Positions 51,201 through 62,251 of a DNA stretch of 64,000 nt are shown piece after piece. The notes under the pieces were generated by a model. The model did no database searches, was not told the DNA's origin, and was given only the letters and a program-made list of their open reading frames with translations. Positions within the stretch are counted from its first letter, which is position 1, and the number at the start of each line of letters is the position of its first letter. This DNA comes from Serinus canaria (taxonomy: Eukaryota > Chordata > Aves > Passeriformes > Fringillidae), in the NCBI RefSeq assembly GCF_022539315.1, contig NC_066326.1, positions 4,170,601-4,234,600 of the forward strand, in the 5' to 3' direction. The position numbers and the translations under genes were made by a program.

Positions 51201-52779
51201 AGTAATGCCAACACGCTCAGCATATTTCTAAAATATTTTTTCTGCTAAAATGTGCGTCATTCCAGAAACATGTCTGAGTGGTTATATTTTGGGTGAGGAA
51301 CAAAATCAAGAAAAAGTGTCAAATACATCTTTATACTACAATATTTCACAGTCTATTATATAAGATGGTTATTTACACAAACAGATGCTTAATATGTGCA
51401 AAAAGCAAGGAGGAAAAACTTTATATTTAGGGTTTGCTAGAGCAAACCAGTAAAGCTTCAGGTAAACTGGGTAATTGATTTAGGTCAAACTTGGTCATCA
51501 CACTGTCTAAATCCTGTGCTGGCATCACACCAGTGTAAAACTTCTCCTTCCTTTACAAAGGCTTCCACATTCATTGGACAGACATGCAATTTTGTACATT
51601 TGTTCTGTTCATCACATCTAATTTTTAATTCAGATGACACAACTCCCCCTGCAAGTCTCTGCTTTGATTGTAACCATCAAACCACAAAACTATTTGTTAT
51701 TCTCAGGTTGAGCAGGATCTGTGCATCCCACAAGGGTCAATTCCCACTCCCTGCTCCTCCTGAACTTTGGCAAGATTGTGATGGGGCCGTGTGTGTGTCA
51801 GGCCACTATAAATCCCTGAGCTTCACCTTCAGGGAAGATGAAGAAAGATCTATTCCTTGGAGATCCACATCTACCTGCCAGTGCGCTCAAGGGTCCAACT
51901 TCACCCTCGCCCTGGCTCGGGTCCTGTTGACAGATCCCTGGTTCGTGGCTTGCCTGGGGTGCTGAGCAATTCTTGCTACCAGAAGCTTCTGTGGCTGGAA
52001 ATTAATTTAGCTCAATAGGTAACATATGACTGCAGGAATTTTGGCAAGAGAATTAGGAGTTAAAATAAGAGAGAGCACAGGGAAAAGGTTACAAGGGCTA
52101 GTCCAAAGTGATGATAAAGGCTTTACATGGCTATGAATAAAAAGAAACTTGTAAATAGTGGTTTTGATAGTCTTTTCCGAGGCTTATAAGTGACATTTCC
52201 TCTACTTCACCTTACTGCAATAATAACACAGATTTGCTATGCTACATTTTTCTACAAATCTTGTTGGACACTGAGAGCTGACTATAACCTATTCATCCTT
52301 TCTGCATTCATGTTCTTGGACCTTTAAAAGTTTTCCATGTGGGGGAGTAGAAATGTCTCCTCTAAGACCCAATTAATCACTGCACGCTGTGAGGCACCTC
52401 TAATGTACAGATTTAACGAGACAAGCCTTCCTGGTTTAGTTTTTTCCACCTTTGAATAAGTACTCCTTGACACATAAAAATCAAATGTAAACAGCACTAG
52501 GACCAAAACCCATGTTCTTGGAACCGCACCTAATTTAGAACTGTAAGAACTTGGGAATGTTTATATTTCATCCCCAAAGTCTTCATCTGTTTATATCTAA
52601 GCTGCAATCTGAACTTAGACACAACTACAAGGCTCAGTGAAAGAGGAGAGTGTTCCCTTGAGCCATAGTCCTGGAAATCCACCATCTTTTTTCTTCATTA
52701 ATATCTAATCCCCATTTAGTAAGAATTTAGCTACTTTTATCCTGATGTGAAACTTCAGGGCTGCCTATTTCACTCTGCT
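45236..52779. other. Gene-free unique DNA, about 7.5 kb
   Basis: No exon, RNA gene or mobile element recognised. The largest open frames (132 codons minus at 47318-47716; 149 codons plus at 51516-51965) show no domain. The latter begins after a plausible acceptor-like T-rich stretch, but its composition is not coding-like. Segments at 47.9-48.4 and 49.65-50.13 kb are slightly GC-richer. Confidence 0.45.
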
Positions 52780-53010
52780 GCCTGCTGCTTCTAAATACGG
52801 CAGTGCTGGTGGCGGAGGTGGTGATTGTGAGTCATAAACACTCTGTCATTGTAACATGTCAGATTTGTCCAAAAGAAACATATTTTTATATCTTAGATTA
52901 TTTTATTATTAGTTTAAGAAGGTTCGTTTAGCTCCTAGCAAAGCCACGAGGAAGAATTATGCACTTAAGCAGTTCTATCTCAGATGTGTAATGCCTTGCA
53001 GTCATTTAAC
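52780..53010. promoter_or_regulatory. Conserved-looking block with AP-1 site
   Basis: Contains CTAAATACGGCAGTGCTGG, GGTGGCGGAGG, TGAGTCA (AP-1 consensus, in GATTGTGAGTCATAAACA near 52829) and AAGGTTCGTTTAGC. It mixes retained CpGs and AT-rich words without repeats. The regulatory role is inferred only. Confidence 0.2.
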
Positions 53011-53124
53011 ATGCTGAGACAAACAAGAGAATCCCCAGAGTGCTCATCTACTATGGGACTTATTTCATACTGCATCAATAATGTAAATTGAGATGTGAAG
53101 ATAGCTCCTTGTTTTTCTAAGGTA

Positions 53125-53202
53125 TGATCACACTAGTGCAGACAACATCCACTCAGCTTCACTGGAAACACTGGAGTCATCTCTCTGATAAAAACCTGGC
53201 CC
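53125..53202. mobile_element. Possible ACACCAG-type MITE fragment
   Basis: CAGCTTCACTGGAAACACTGGAGTCATCTCTCTGATAAAAACCTGGCCC resembles the half-element 'GACTTCACTGGAGTTACACCAGTGT...GAGATCAGAATCTGGCCC' known from amniote genomes. It is decayed and has no clear mirrored half, so this is a weak call. Confidence 0.25.
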
Positions 53203-53749
53203 ATTCTTTATCTGAACAGAAGAAAAAATTATACTATCAACAGAAAATTGTTGGAAGCAGCCTGGCTTTGTGAGATCAGTTGTTTGCTGCAATGTTTTCC
53301 AAGCCTCAGGTGAAGCGTTGGAAAACCCACTGCAGGGGTTAATATTTCTCTCTAATATGAGTTCAGATATTACTTTTTGTTCTTCTCAATGAACTTCCCT
53401 TACTTACATTTAATCACTGTGGTGAACAGCAACTCATATAAATAAACCTCACACAAATTAATTCAGCTGGATTTTTGAGTCTATAAGAGCTCACCCATGA
53501 GAAACTTATATCATTCTTACCTTGAGACTTTCGGGCAATTGAAGGCTACTTAGTGGAAAATGGAAGTCACCAAGAAATTATTTTTTTTCTCACTTTGACC
53601 TCTTATCTGCCCTAGTAAGACAGGCAGCATTATGCCTAGTTAACATCCTGGTGCAGTGCCCGTATCTCCTATTGTACAATACATCGAACAAACATAAAAG
53701 ACATCAATCAAAATCCTCAAAATGTCTTTTTCTGCCAAGATGCATAAAC

Positions 53750-53910
53750 GTTTCCTATCTCCCATCAAATTATTTTAATTACAGCTGCTGAGCTTCATAA
53801 TTATTTTTAGCCAGGCTGGTTTTTCTGTTGTTATTGAACATATGATATGCAATATATTGCATTTATACATCCTACTGGATTTTGTTATGGCAGAGCGACG
53901 CCTGTAGCTG
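53750..53910. promoter_or_regulatory. Conserved-looking block with 16-bp perfect palindrome
   Basis: AT-rich with TTTTAATTACAGCTGCTGAGC and CATAATTATTTTTAGCC, then a perfect 16-bp palindrome ATGCAATATATTGCAT (53847-53862), then GCAGAGCGACGCC. The palindrome carries two inverted TTGCAT half-sites similar to C/EBP-ATF or octamer half-sites. Function is inferred only. Confidence 0.25.
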
Positions 53911-56900
53911 AGATGGAGATTGTTTTTGTGTTGTTATGAAACCATTTGACCTTTTGCTGGAAATTTTCCAGTATCTCTAGTATCATGCTAAAGATTTGAA
54001 GAGGGCAAGGCAGAGAGAAAATTTTATATGTTCTCTCTGGTTGTTTCCTTCTATGGCTTTTCTTCTTCTCCCCAAAATGTTTCATACTGATCATTTTTTT
54101 ACAAAAATCCTACAGCTCCAAAACAAATAAAACTGAAACATGATACGGACTGATTCTTACTGACAAGAGGCGCCAAATCAGGTGGGTTTTTTTCATGACT
54201 TACTATAATCCAAGATCAGAGAACCAGGACCTTTCTCTTTGTTTTCAACTACACATCCTTAACTTTGCTTCATTTTAAGGTCTCTCCCTGCAGGCAATAA
54301 AACATAAGGTAATTCCTGAAAGAAATAAAAAGAAGTAAACCTGGCTTCAGCTGAGTAAAACCAATTGGGTTTCAAATTTACACCAGCAAGAGCCTTTGAG
54401 TGCTACTGAAACACATGCCATTTATAACACAAGAATAGTGATCCTCTTCTGAAAGACATTGCTAAATGTGCAAGTCACTTAGCCAGGAAGAATTTGTATT
54501 GCATTTCTGAAAGCAAAATTACAATAGCTGACAAAACATGAAAGTTTCATCATGGTGGATTAGAATGCGCAAAAGGAATTCAAGGGAATTTATCGTTACT
54601 CAACATTTCAGCTGACGCTCCTTAATGCATCTTTGGGGAGCAGATTTGTCTCTGCACTCTGTAGAAAACCCATGTGCATAGAGAGGCTGGATTACAGAAA
54701 CCTAGTAAATAATATAACAAACAGCTAGTTAGGCTCTATAGCCAGAAGAGCAAATATGTGTTGTTCTTACATTGCTGATCCCCAAAGAAAATATCGTTCT
54801 TTACAGCTAAAACACCTGTTTCATTGCCCAGGAACTTCCACAGCATTGAAGGGATTGGCAGTAGATTTTAAGATTCCTTGTCCCTCCCTGCTTGTCACAG
54901 ACCATGCTTGAGCAGGTTTCTTTACATTTCAATACATAACAGAGTGCTTGCAGATAGCAATCTTGATGCCACCTCTCCCTGTCAAGTAAGAAATGCTCTC
55001 AGCAGTTATGATTTCCAAAGATCTGTCAAAAAAAAGGCCAAGAAAAGTACGCAGCTGATATTTCTTAGACACAAAAGATTAAAAAAAATAAACAAACAAA
55101 CAGAAAAATTTCCTCTTGGCAGTAAGGAGGCACAATGCCAACTGGCCTTGGATAAGGTCAGGAAAAAATTTAGCAACCTTAATGCATTATTAAGAAAGAC
55201 ACCAGAGAGGAAAGGGAGGACATTCAGCTCTCAGTCAAGTAAACACTAGTCAAAGGTACAGCATGAAAGCCCTGGGGCTAGATACAGAATCACAGGATAC
55301 AAACAAACTTAGGAAAACAAACAGAATGAACTGTCCTAAGTTCATCCTGGAGCACACGGCACCTTATCTAGCAGCTTTCAGACTATACTTCATACTGCAG
55401 CACAGATGGGACATTGCAGTAGGCTTTTAATGTCATTAGCTTTCCTTTTATTATTCCAAGACATTTTAATTATTAAACCAAGGGAAACATGGCAACACTT
55501 TGTGCAATCTTTTAGGGAATAGTTCTTGGCCTTGTACCATGTGTCATTAGTACACAGTGGGAGGAAACCAATTGTTTCTGCAAAGCTCAGGAGCGAAACA
55601 ATGTTTGGAAGGGTGGTAAACAAACTCGAGAAAGGAGTTACTGAAAATGGACAAGACTGACCATAAAACATCTGAAGGCGAAGCTGCTAGTTGGAGGTGT
55701 GACTTTGTATGAATTTACACATCTATTTAACAAAATGTGAAGGTTACAGACTCTAAATGGGGAACTCTAGTTCTACAGAAGACATGGGTACGATCCCTTC
55801 AACATTATGTTCAAGTATTAAGCTGTGAACTAAAGAACAATTACATTCCAAGATGCTCAGACAGGAGTATATTTAGCAGGTGCACTTTTTAATTTCAGCC
55901 TGCTGTTGCTTCTGTGAGAATATTGTGGAGTTCTGGATCCTCACTTTGAAAAGTACATTGAAAAATTAGGCAATTATTGTAGAAAGTCATAGGAAACATT
56001 AAAGAAATTGAAAAAGATGCTGTCTCACGGAAAAACTCATTTAGCATAACTCTGACGGGATCATGGAGCAACTTTATCACAGTCTGTAGAAATTGGATAA
56101 TGCATTAAAGAAAGTTCCCTGACTACTCGCCAGCCTCATCTCAGGTTGCAGTGGATCCTTGGTTGCTGGAAGTTTTTAAACTGTGATTTTAAAACTGAAA
56201 CTAACCTAAAAATTTTGTCTGTTTCTGACATTTTCAGGCCTAGGTTACACAGGAAGTCTCAGTGGCTGCATATGTGCTCCCTTCTGTCCTCACCTGTGTT
56301 TTACTGCCCAGCATTTCCAGTTCTCACTGATGATCTTGAACACTCTTGATTTGCAAGAAGCCCATTAAAAGACTGTGTGCCACAGCACCAACTCACACCT
56401 TTTACCTACTGTGGGCAACTGCTCCCAGCATCAGGAAATGCTGCACAGTAGGATTATCCTAGGATCAGTCTTACCCTTCTGCACATGATCACCCTATTCT
56501 GCTCCCACTGGGCATGGGCAGGGGCTGCTTTCAGTGCCCAGCATGTCTTTACAGTAAGAAAGAGCTCAAATTTTTCCTAGATAAGAACAATCCTCCATTG
56601 ATCCCAAGCTCTCTTACCCCATAGAGAATATTCTCCATACCATCTCCAGGAAGGATCCCTGGAGCACACCCTCCCATCCACCTCTTGGGAAAGCAAACAA
56701 ATGAGGATGTGGCCCCACACCCTGCTATCATATATAACACTTTTAATCATCTTACCTATGAAAAGTGCCGTGTAAGCTCTTTTTATCTCCTGGCTAGTTT
56801 CATATTAATATATTATCTCCCTGCAACTCGTGACTACTTCCAGCTAGTGCCAGAGAAATAGGAAACTGTTTAGATGCATTCTCCTGTTCCTATGGCAAAA

Positions 56901-56980
56901 ATCAAAGGAAGGAAAGGCAAAAGTATATTACAGAGAATTGAAAACAGGTACCTTTTATTAATGTAGCTGATAGTGCTGTA
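53911..56980. other. Non-coding, nothing recognised
   Basis: AT-rich unique DNA. There is a short (AAAC)n-like run at about 55088-55101. The 123-codon frame at 54878-55249 is lysine-rich by composition and has no domain. GGCGCCAAAT at about 54169 matches an E2F site but stands alone. Confidence 0.45.
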
Positions 56981-56989
56981 CAGTTCACT

Positions 56990-57250
56990 GTTCTTGTTTA
57001 ATTGGACTACATATTGATTCAATTGTGGCAATGCAACTAGACAAATGTTCCTTAATTACATTTTAAATTCAGCTTTCTGGGGCTGAAGGTGCTTTTGAGG
57101 GAGGCACGAAGATGCAGCCTCAGCGCAGCGCGGGCTGACTTCGAGTTGCGCTAACGCTGAGCGGCTGTGCCCAACGCTGAACCGCGGCGAAGCCTTCATT
57201 AAAATAAAAAGCTGCTCTGTAATGATATTTACATGACATTCAAAGTGCTC
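56990..57250. promoter_or_regulatory. Candidate conserved element with dense CpG cluster
   Basis: Between AT-rich flanks with TTAATTACA and TTCATTAAAATAAAAAGC, about 90 bp at 57104-57196 hold 12 CpGs (CAGCGCAGCGCGGG, TTCGAGTTGCGCTAACGCTGAGCGG, CCAACGCTGAACCGCGGCGAAG). AACGCTGA occurs twice (57152, 57173). This is too short for a classical CpG island and no gene start is seen, so it is more like an enhancer or orphan CpG cluster. The role is inferred. Confidence 0.35.
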
Positions 57251-57427
57251 TTTGTTCTTACCATAAAATACATTCCAGATAATTCCACACTACCAACCGT
57301 AGTTCCCATTATTCAATTTTGCGATTTTTTTCCCGTGTAAGCAAAGTTTTTTTTGTAACATGTTCGCTAATTATTACTTTTGTAGGGAAAGGCTCAGAAG
57401 TATTTAGGCTCCTAGGAGAGTGAAGAC

Positions 57428-57453
57428 AAATGCATTATAGAAATAATGCATTT
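57428..57453. repeat. Perfect 11-bp hairpin, 4-nt loop
   Basis: AAATGCATTAT (57428-57438) and ATAATGCATTT (57443-57453) are exact reverse complements around the loop AGAA. It lies within the same conserved-looking region and holds two inverted ATGCAT half-sites. Confidence 0.9.
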
Positions 57454-57759
57454 AGCCTCCAGGAGTAGCCCTCAGCTCACTTATAAAAGCTCTTGCCAGT
57501 CAAATCTACAGAATACGATTTGATTCAACTCTGGGGGAAGAAAGAGAAACACTTTCCTGCCTTCAAAGTTCAAGCAAAGATGCTTGAATTGCAGCTGCCA
57601 AGATGGGAGGTGGCAGAAAATGGAGGACTTGAATCTAGGGGGAGAATAAGTAAAAAAATATTTATACATTCTGTCGTTCAGCTCTAATTGCTTCAAAGAT
57701 TATTTATTTTTCATTTTTTTTGGAAAATAGCTTGCAGCTTCTTAACATATTTTTCAAAG

Positions 57760-58015
57760 AAGGAGCTGGAAGGCATAATAAAAAGCAAGCAGGGATATGC
57801 TTTCCGAATAGACTGAAATAATTAATGTGAGAATGCTTCCGCTTGAGCATTTTTTATGAACAAAAAATACATTATTTTTGCTTTTAAATTGGAGATAATT
57901 TGTTACACGGAAGTGGTGGTTTCTTTAATCTTGAAATAATGCTAATTACAATGGTATTTGGGATCTGAATTTTTGCAAAGCTATTCCCTCGTTTGCTGCT
58001 GACATAACGAAGTTA
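57760..58015. promoter_or_regulatory. Conserved-looking AT-rich block
   Basis: Contains AATTAATGTGAG, GCTTCCGCTTGAGC, GATAATTTGTTACACGG, GAAATAATGCTAATTACAATGG and ATAACGAAG. Homeodomain-type TAATTA cores and retained CpGs sit in AT-rich DNA without repeats. This is only a suggestion of a regulatory element. Confidence 0.2.
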
Positions 58016-59640
58016 CTTACAGACTTCAGAGGCTTGTGGCACAGCCCCACTTTGTTTGCCTGTTGTCCCTCTTGGTTTTCCAGTCCCAAACCTCATTAGT
58101 CCCCTGATTTGATTATGTGGGGGTTTCATCTCCTCCAGCTCACAGTCACTCCACCAGCTCAGTGGAGCAATCCATGGCTCAAACACAATGGTCACAAGGC
58201 TCTTCATTAAGACCAGCTCTTCCCAGAGTGTGACCAAAGCTCACAGTCACAGCTAAGCCCAGAGGAACAAAAGCATCTCCCCAGACTACACCACACCACA
58301 ACACATTTCCAGGAGGAAGGTAGGAAAGTTTTGTCTGTTTATTTTCCACTGAAAAGCAGCTTTTACTTATTTTACTGTGGGACTGCCAGGGAGCTTAGTC
58401 ATGGAGCTGCACTGGGCACCTGCACAAACACAGACAAAAAGCAAACCCAATCTTCATCCTAAAATTCTGTACTCAAAGTGTATCTCTGATCAATTACATG
58501 GATGTGCCTGGACACTCCCTTAGCACCCCTTTGATTTCAAATAAGGGTCAGTTTGATTTAGCAGAGAGGTGGATTCGGAGGCTTGAGGTCCTGTCCCCTC
58601 CCTTTCCATGGGCTCTTCCCAGAGGTGTTTGCCACACAGTGGGGCTGCATGGCAGGAATTCAGTGGGCGTATTTACCTGCTGGAAAGCAAATGCAGACAC
58701 TGTTTCTGCAGCCACAGAGTTTCATTTGGCAGAGAAACGGGTGCTTATCCACCAGGCAAGGCCGACACTCCCTCATCTCTGCTCAGGGCTGAGACACAAA
58801 CAGAAACAACGCGCTGCAGGTACACGGACGCGCCGTGTTCCTTTCTCCAGGCATCTTTCATTATTCAGCATGTTTTCAACACTGAACAACAAATTGTTAG
58901 TGGTATAACAAGACAGGAACACGTGTTTGGGTACGGTGTGCTACCTGCAAAGCCTGGCACTTGCTCTGTTGAGCTGCAGTTCCCCGCTCTGACAGGGTCA
59001 AAGCAGCAGCCAAGACAGCAATGAAGCTTCTGGTGGTGTTGAGAATGGGGAGATGAGAAAGTGCTGCTTTTTTCAAGGAATGGAGACGATGAGAGTCCCT
59101 ATTTTTTTTGTCCTTTTCAAGGCAAATATTACCTCTCCTCCATTAAATACATATATAGTCCAGAATAGAGAGCCAGGTGAGGTCTTAGGTAAAATGATTT
59201 CCAGGTTCTAGACCTGAGTTACCAGCAGGCTGACAGTGTTACTCAATGTGATCAAAGGAAAACCAGGGAGCAGAGGGAATTGATTACAATGAATTTTTTT
59301 TTAGTTGTGCAGAGATTAGTGTTGAGGAAAACATCTGCAATGATATGTCAGGAAAACAGACCAAGCTTTTATTTTGAAAAGTATTAGCTGGGTCTGAGGT
59401 AGGAAGATGCACAGACCTGTGAATCATCAGAACAGAGGTAGTAGTTAAATTCATGTTTTAAGATGAAGATGGATAAGGCCAAGCCTCTAAAATAAAATCA
59501 GAAAGGCGAACCTGAAGAAAATCAAGATATAAGACTAAGAAACAAGTTTTAAGAAGGGTGGGGATGGAGGATATCAACAGTTCAAGGTAGTCACAGGTTC
59601 TAGGAAGGTTATTACTGGTGCACCCCTCCTGTCTTTCCTT
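58016..59640. other. Non-coding, small CpG patch
   Basis: Unique DNA, GC-richer at 58.5-59.0 kb, where overlapping plus-strand frames of 136 and 138 codons lack domains. A small CpG patch at 58809-58835 contains the palindrome ACACGGACGCGCCGTGT (58822-58838; 6-bp arms). Confidence 0.45.
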
Positions 59641-59644
59641 TCAG

Positions 59645-60015
59645 AAGTCTGTCTGCCCTTCTCTGGATGGCCTCCAACAGCGGAGATCCCACAGCCTCTG
59701 CAGGCAGTGTACCTTAGTGCTTTATTATCCTGATTGTTATGAAAGTTTCCTGATGTCTAACCGGAATCCCTCGCTGTAATTTAAGCCCATTATGTCATGT
59801 CCTTTCCATTATGCACAGATTGTTTCTGTCTTCCCTGCCGCTGTTTCTTCTGTAATTACTTACATGTCCCCTCTAAAGTGCTTATTATTTAAGCTAAAAC
59901 AACCTTGTCCAGCCAATCTGTCCTGCTAGCTCGGGGTTTTGAGCTGTTGTGTTCAGGATCCTCTCCAAACAAACGACAACTTTTCTTGAAATAAGGAACA
60001 CAACACAGGAAAAAG
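59645..60015 (-). mobile_element. Old CR1-type LINE 3' fragment, minus strand
   Basis: In order, the stretch shows CTGCCCTTCTCTGGATGGCC, GGAGATCCCACAGCCTCTGCAGGCAG, TATCCTGATTGTTATGAAAGTTTCCTGATGTCTAACC, ATTTAAGCCCATTATGTCATGTCC, TACATGTCCCCTCTAAAG and a CAGGATCCTCTCCA..GAACACAACAC segment. These follow the antisense 3' region of older CR1 subfamilies ('TTCCTGATGTCTAACCTAAATCTCCC', 'TTTAAGCCCATT..TTGTCC', 'CATGTCCCCTC'). It is more diverged than the other three copies and has lost the terminal tail. It may extend to about 60.2 kb in a form I cannot follow. Confidence 0.75.
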
Positions 60016-60019
60016 GGCA

Positions 60020-61819
60020 GAGAGTTATCCCTTCTTCTGTACAGTGAAAGGATAACTTCCCAGCCCTCCCAGTGATAGGTCTGTTTGAGCACTGCATAGC
60101 ACAGCAAGATGTCACCTGGACCCTCAGCCAGGCTGTGATCCGTGATACCAAATCAGCCAGTTTCTGTCTGTGCATAATTGGGTAGCTTGTTATGCTTAAA
60201 TACCATTGATTTGCATCCATAAGGCTTGTATTTCTGTGCTCAACTGCAGCCTGGGCAGGAGTCTGTTCTGAAAGATCATTTAGCTGAGGATAGAGTGCAT
60301 CTGTCCTCTGTATTTCCAACACATTGATTTTTGATATTCTTCCTTTGCAGAAAATGATAAAAAGCTATCAATCTAGAATCAAATTATTTTTCCATCAGAC
60401 TTTAATGTCTATTGCATCTGGGCCCAAAAGAGGTTTTAAATTTCTGTTATTTACAGACTTCTGGAGTCTCTTAAATATGACATTACAGACATTATAGAAT
60501 GACATTCTGTAAATAATATTTCCCATTTTTTTCCTGCAAATTTATTTCTGGAAATAAGACACTTCTCTATTTTATATGCTTATATTTGTTAAAAAATATG
60601 AGCCTTGGTGTTTTGATTCTATCAGTCTCTGCAAAAAATATTTTCCATTGCCAAAAGTGCATATTCATGTTTTCTTATCTAAATGTCCCTTTCACAAAAC
60701 ACTGCAGGAAAGTATAGATATCCAACTCATGCAGGTGGCCCAGCATGACTTGGTATTGTCCCCAAACCATTTGTCCCATCAGACACTCAGAGCAGCAGCC
60801 AAATCTGTTGGAGTAAAACAGCCCACATCTATAGTTTCCCTTTTTTTTCCTAGCTCTTTCTTAGCCTAGAAGCCTACTCCTGTTGGCAACTCTTACTGCT
60901 GTGTAATAATTTACCAGCTACCAGCACCCCAGCATGCCTGTGATGGTGTAGTAGCACAGTCATTAGTTTCTATTCTGCAGTGGCAGGATGTGACAGGGAG
61001 TCTACGATTTTGGATGATTCTGGTGTCAACTAACTGTGACACTCCATCAAACCCTGCATCCTTAATGTCATGGAGAGTTACATCCTTTCATGGGTGATAA
61101 AACCTGGGCATTCTGACAACCCTGGTTTAAGTGTCCTCGTTGGCCTCGCTAGGCTCATGTCACTTCATTGTTTTATAACTTAAATTGTCTCATATTGAAA
61201 ATGAGGATTCAATTTGAGATTTTATTGTTAACCTTTAAGGGCCTTGGAGCTCAAAGTCTACTCGAGAGGTAAGTGAAGTTTATGCTCCAATTCTTAATCT
61301 ACCTTCAGTTACAGACTTCTGCACACGTACCCCATTGCTTCCTGATAGCTGTCTGAAAACTTTCTAGTTTTTAGTGACAGAGTGCAATGAATGTGGATCT
61401 TCAGCTGTTCTCAGGGATGTTTTTAAAGAGGGGTTCATTTTTCTTCTGTTTGTTTGAATCTTGCCACTTGTTTCACCTTAAAATTTTATGTTAGATCTGG
61501 AAAGAATTGTTCTTGCCCAGCCTCCTCTTTGAGGAAAATGCTGTTAAAAAACAAAAATTCAGTGAAGCTTCCAAAGGGCAAATGCTAACTTTTAAATTGA
61601 AAATGCTTTAAATTTTAGTTTATAACGGGAATCTTCTTTGTTCTTCAAGTGGTCATTTTTCTTTTTATTAAAACCTGTTATTATCACAGAAAGCATTGCT
61701 CTTTGTGAAATAACATTTCAGTAGTCAAAACCCCAATTTTCCCTAAGGAAATATTTCAAGGGAAAACTTTTTACATGCCCTACTTAGCACCAAGTCTTCC
61801 CATTGAAACACCTCCACAA
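60020..61819. other. Non-coding, nothing recognised
   Basis: Unique DNA. Around 61147-61215 a GTCACTTCATTG...TCTCATATTGAAAATGAGG stretch weakly recalls a SINE core but is not convincing. No exon or RNA gene. Confidence 0.45.
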
Positions 61820-61908
61820 GTGGCCAAAGTTTCAAAAGAGATGCTCTTCCACTTAGGCACCCGAAGGAAGCGTTTGAATTCTGAGCAGCTTTTGAAACAT
61901 CAGGCCAC
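61820..61908. mobile_element. Palindromic fossil MITE, about 89 bp
   Basis: The left arm GTGGCCAAAGTTTCAAAAG..ATGCTC (61820-61846) and right arm GAGCAGCTTTTGAAACATCAGGCCAC (61883-61908) are reverse complements with small gaps. The centre is 36 bp with ACTTAGGCACC. From memory the layout matches amniote elements of the form 'GGCCAGATTTTCAAAAG...TTAGGCACC...CTTTTGAAAATCTGGCC'. It is non-coding. The family name is uncertain. Confidence 0.7.
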
Positions 61909-62251
61909 CTTGTTTGAGGTGTGCGAGAGAAAGATGTGCCCTTTTCAAGATGTAGCTCCAATGATGGGTCCTTAAGAACTTTTGAAAAATTCCCCTTTAA
62001 GAAAAGGAGGATTAGATCAAGGCGTGAATATTCCAGGCATAAATACAGCTATAACTCTGAAATCCACCCCTATTGCACGTGTTTGTATGGTGTTACAGCT
62101 TGCTTTATCTTTGTGTTTTCAGTGCAAGTGTTTCACATATGGGCTTGAATGGATTACAAATCAGCTGCCTTCAGAACAGCACAAAAATTGTTGCTGTTGG
62201 GAAAGGTGTTGTTTTTGTTGCACAGAAACACACCTAATTTTGCTTTTGCAG
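61909..62251. other. Non-coding; ends in strong splice-acceptor sequence
   Basis: Unique DNA. The last 25 bases (CACACCTAATTTTGCTTTTGCAG) form a good vertebrate 3' splice site with a branch-point-like CTAAT, pyrimidine tract and AG at 62250-62251. Confidence 0.4.

Noticed and set aside
51520..51550. ACACCAGTGTAAAAC resembling the ACACCAG palindromic MITE family
   Set aside because: There is no mirrored arm nearby and the match is too short.
51516..51965. 149-codon plus-strand frame with an acceptor-like stretch inside (TTTTTAATTCAG near 51633)
   Set aside because: Composition after the AG is not coding-like, there is no consensus donor in frame and no known domain.
54165..54178. GGCGCCAAAT, an E2F-type site
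   Set aside because: A single isolated motif with no promoter or gene start nearby.
54365..54400. AATTTACACCAGCAAGAG, again like the ACACCAG family
   Set aside because: The isolated word has no second arm or family context.
58498..59024. Overlapping 136- and 138-codon plus-strand frames
   Set aside because: Two frames open at once, no domain and no splice or start context.
61147..61215. GTCACTTCATTG...AAAATGAGG resembling a MIR core
   Set aside because: Agreement is scattered and no flanking SINE parts are visible.
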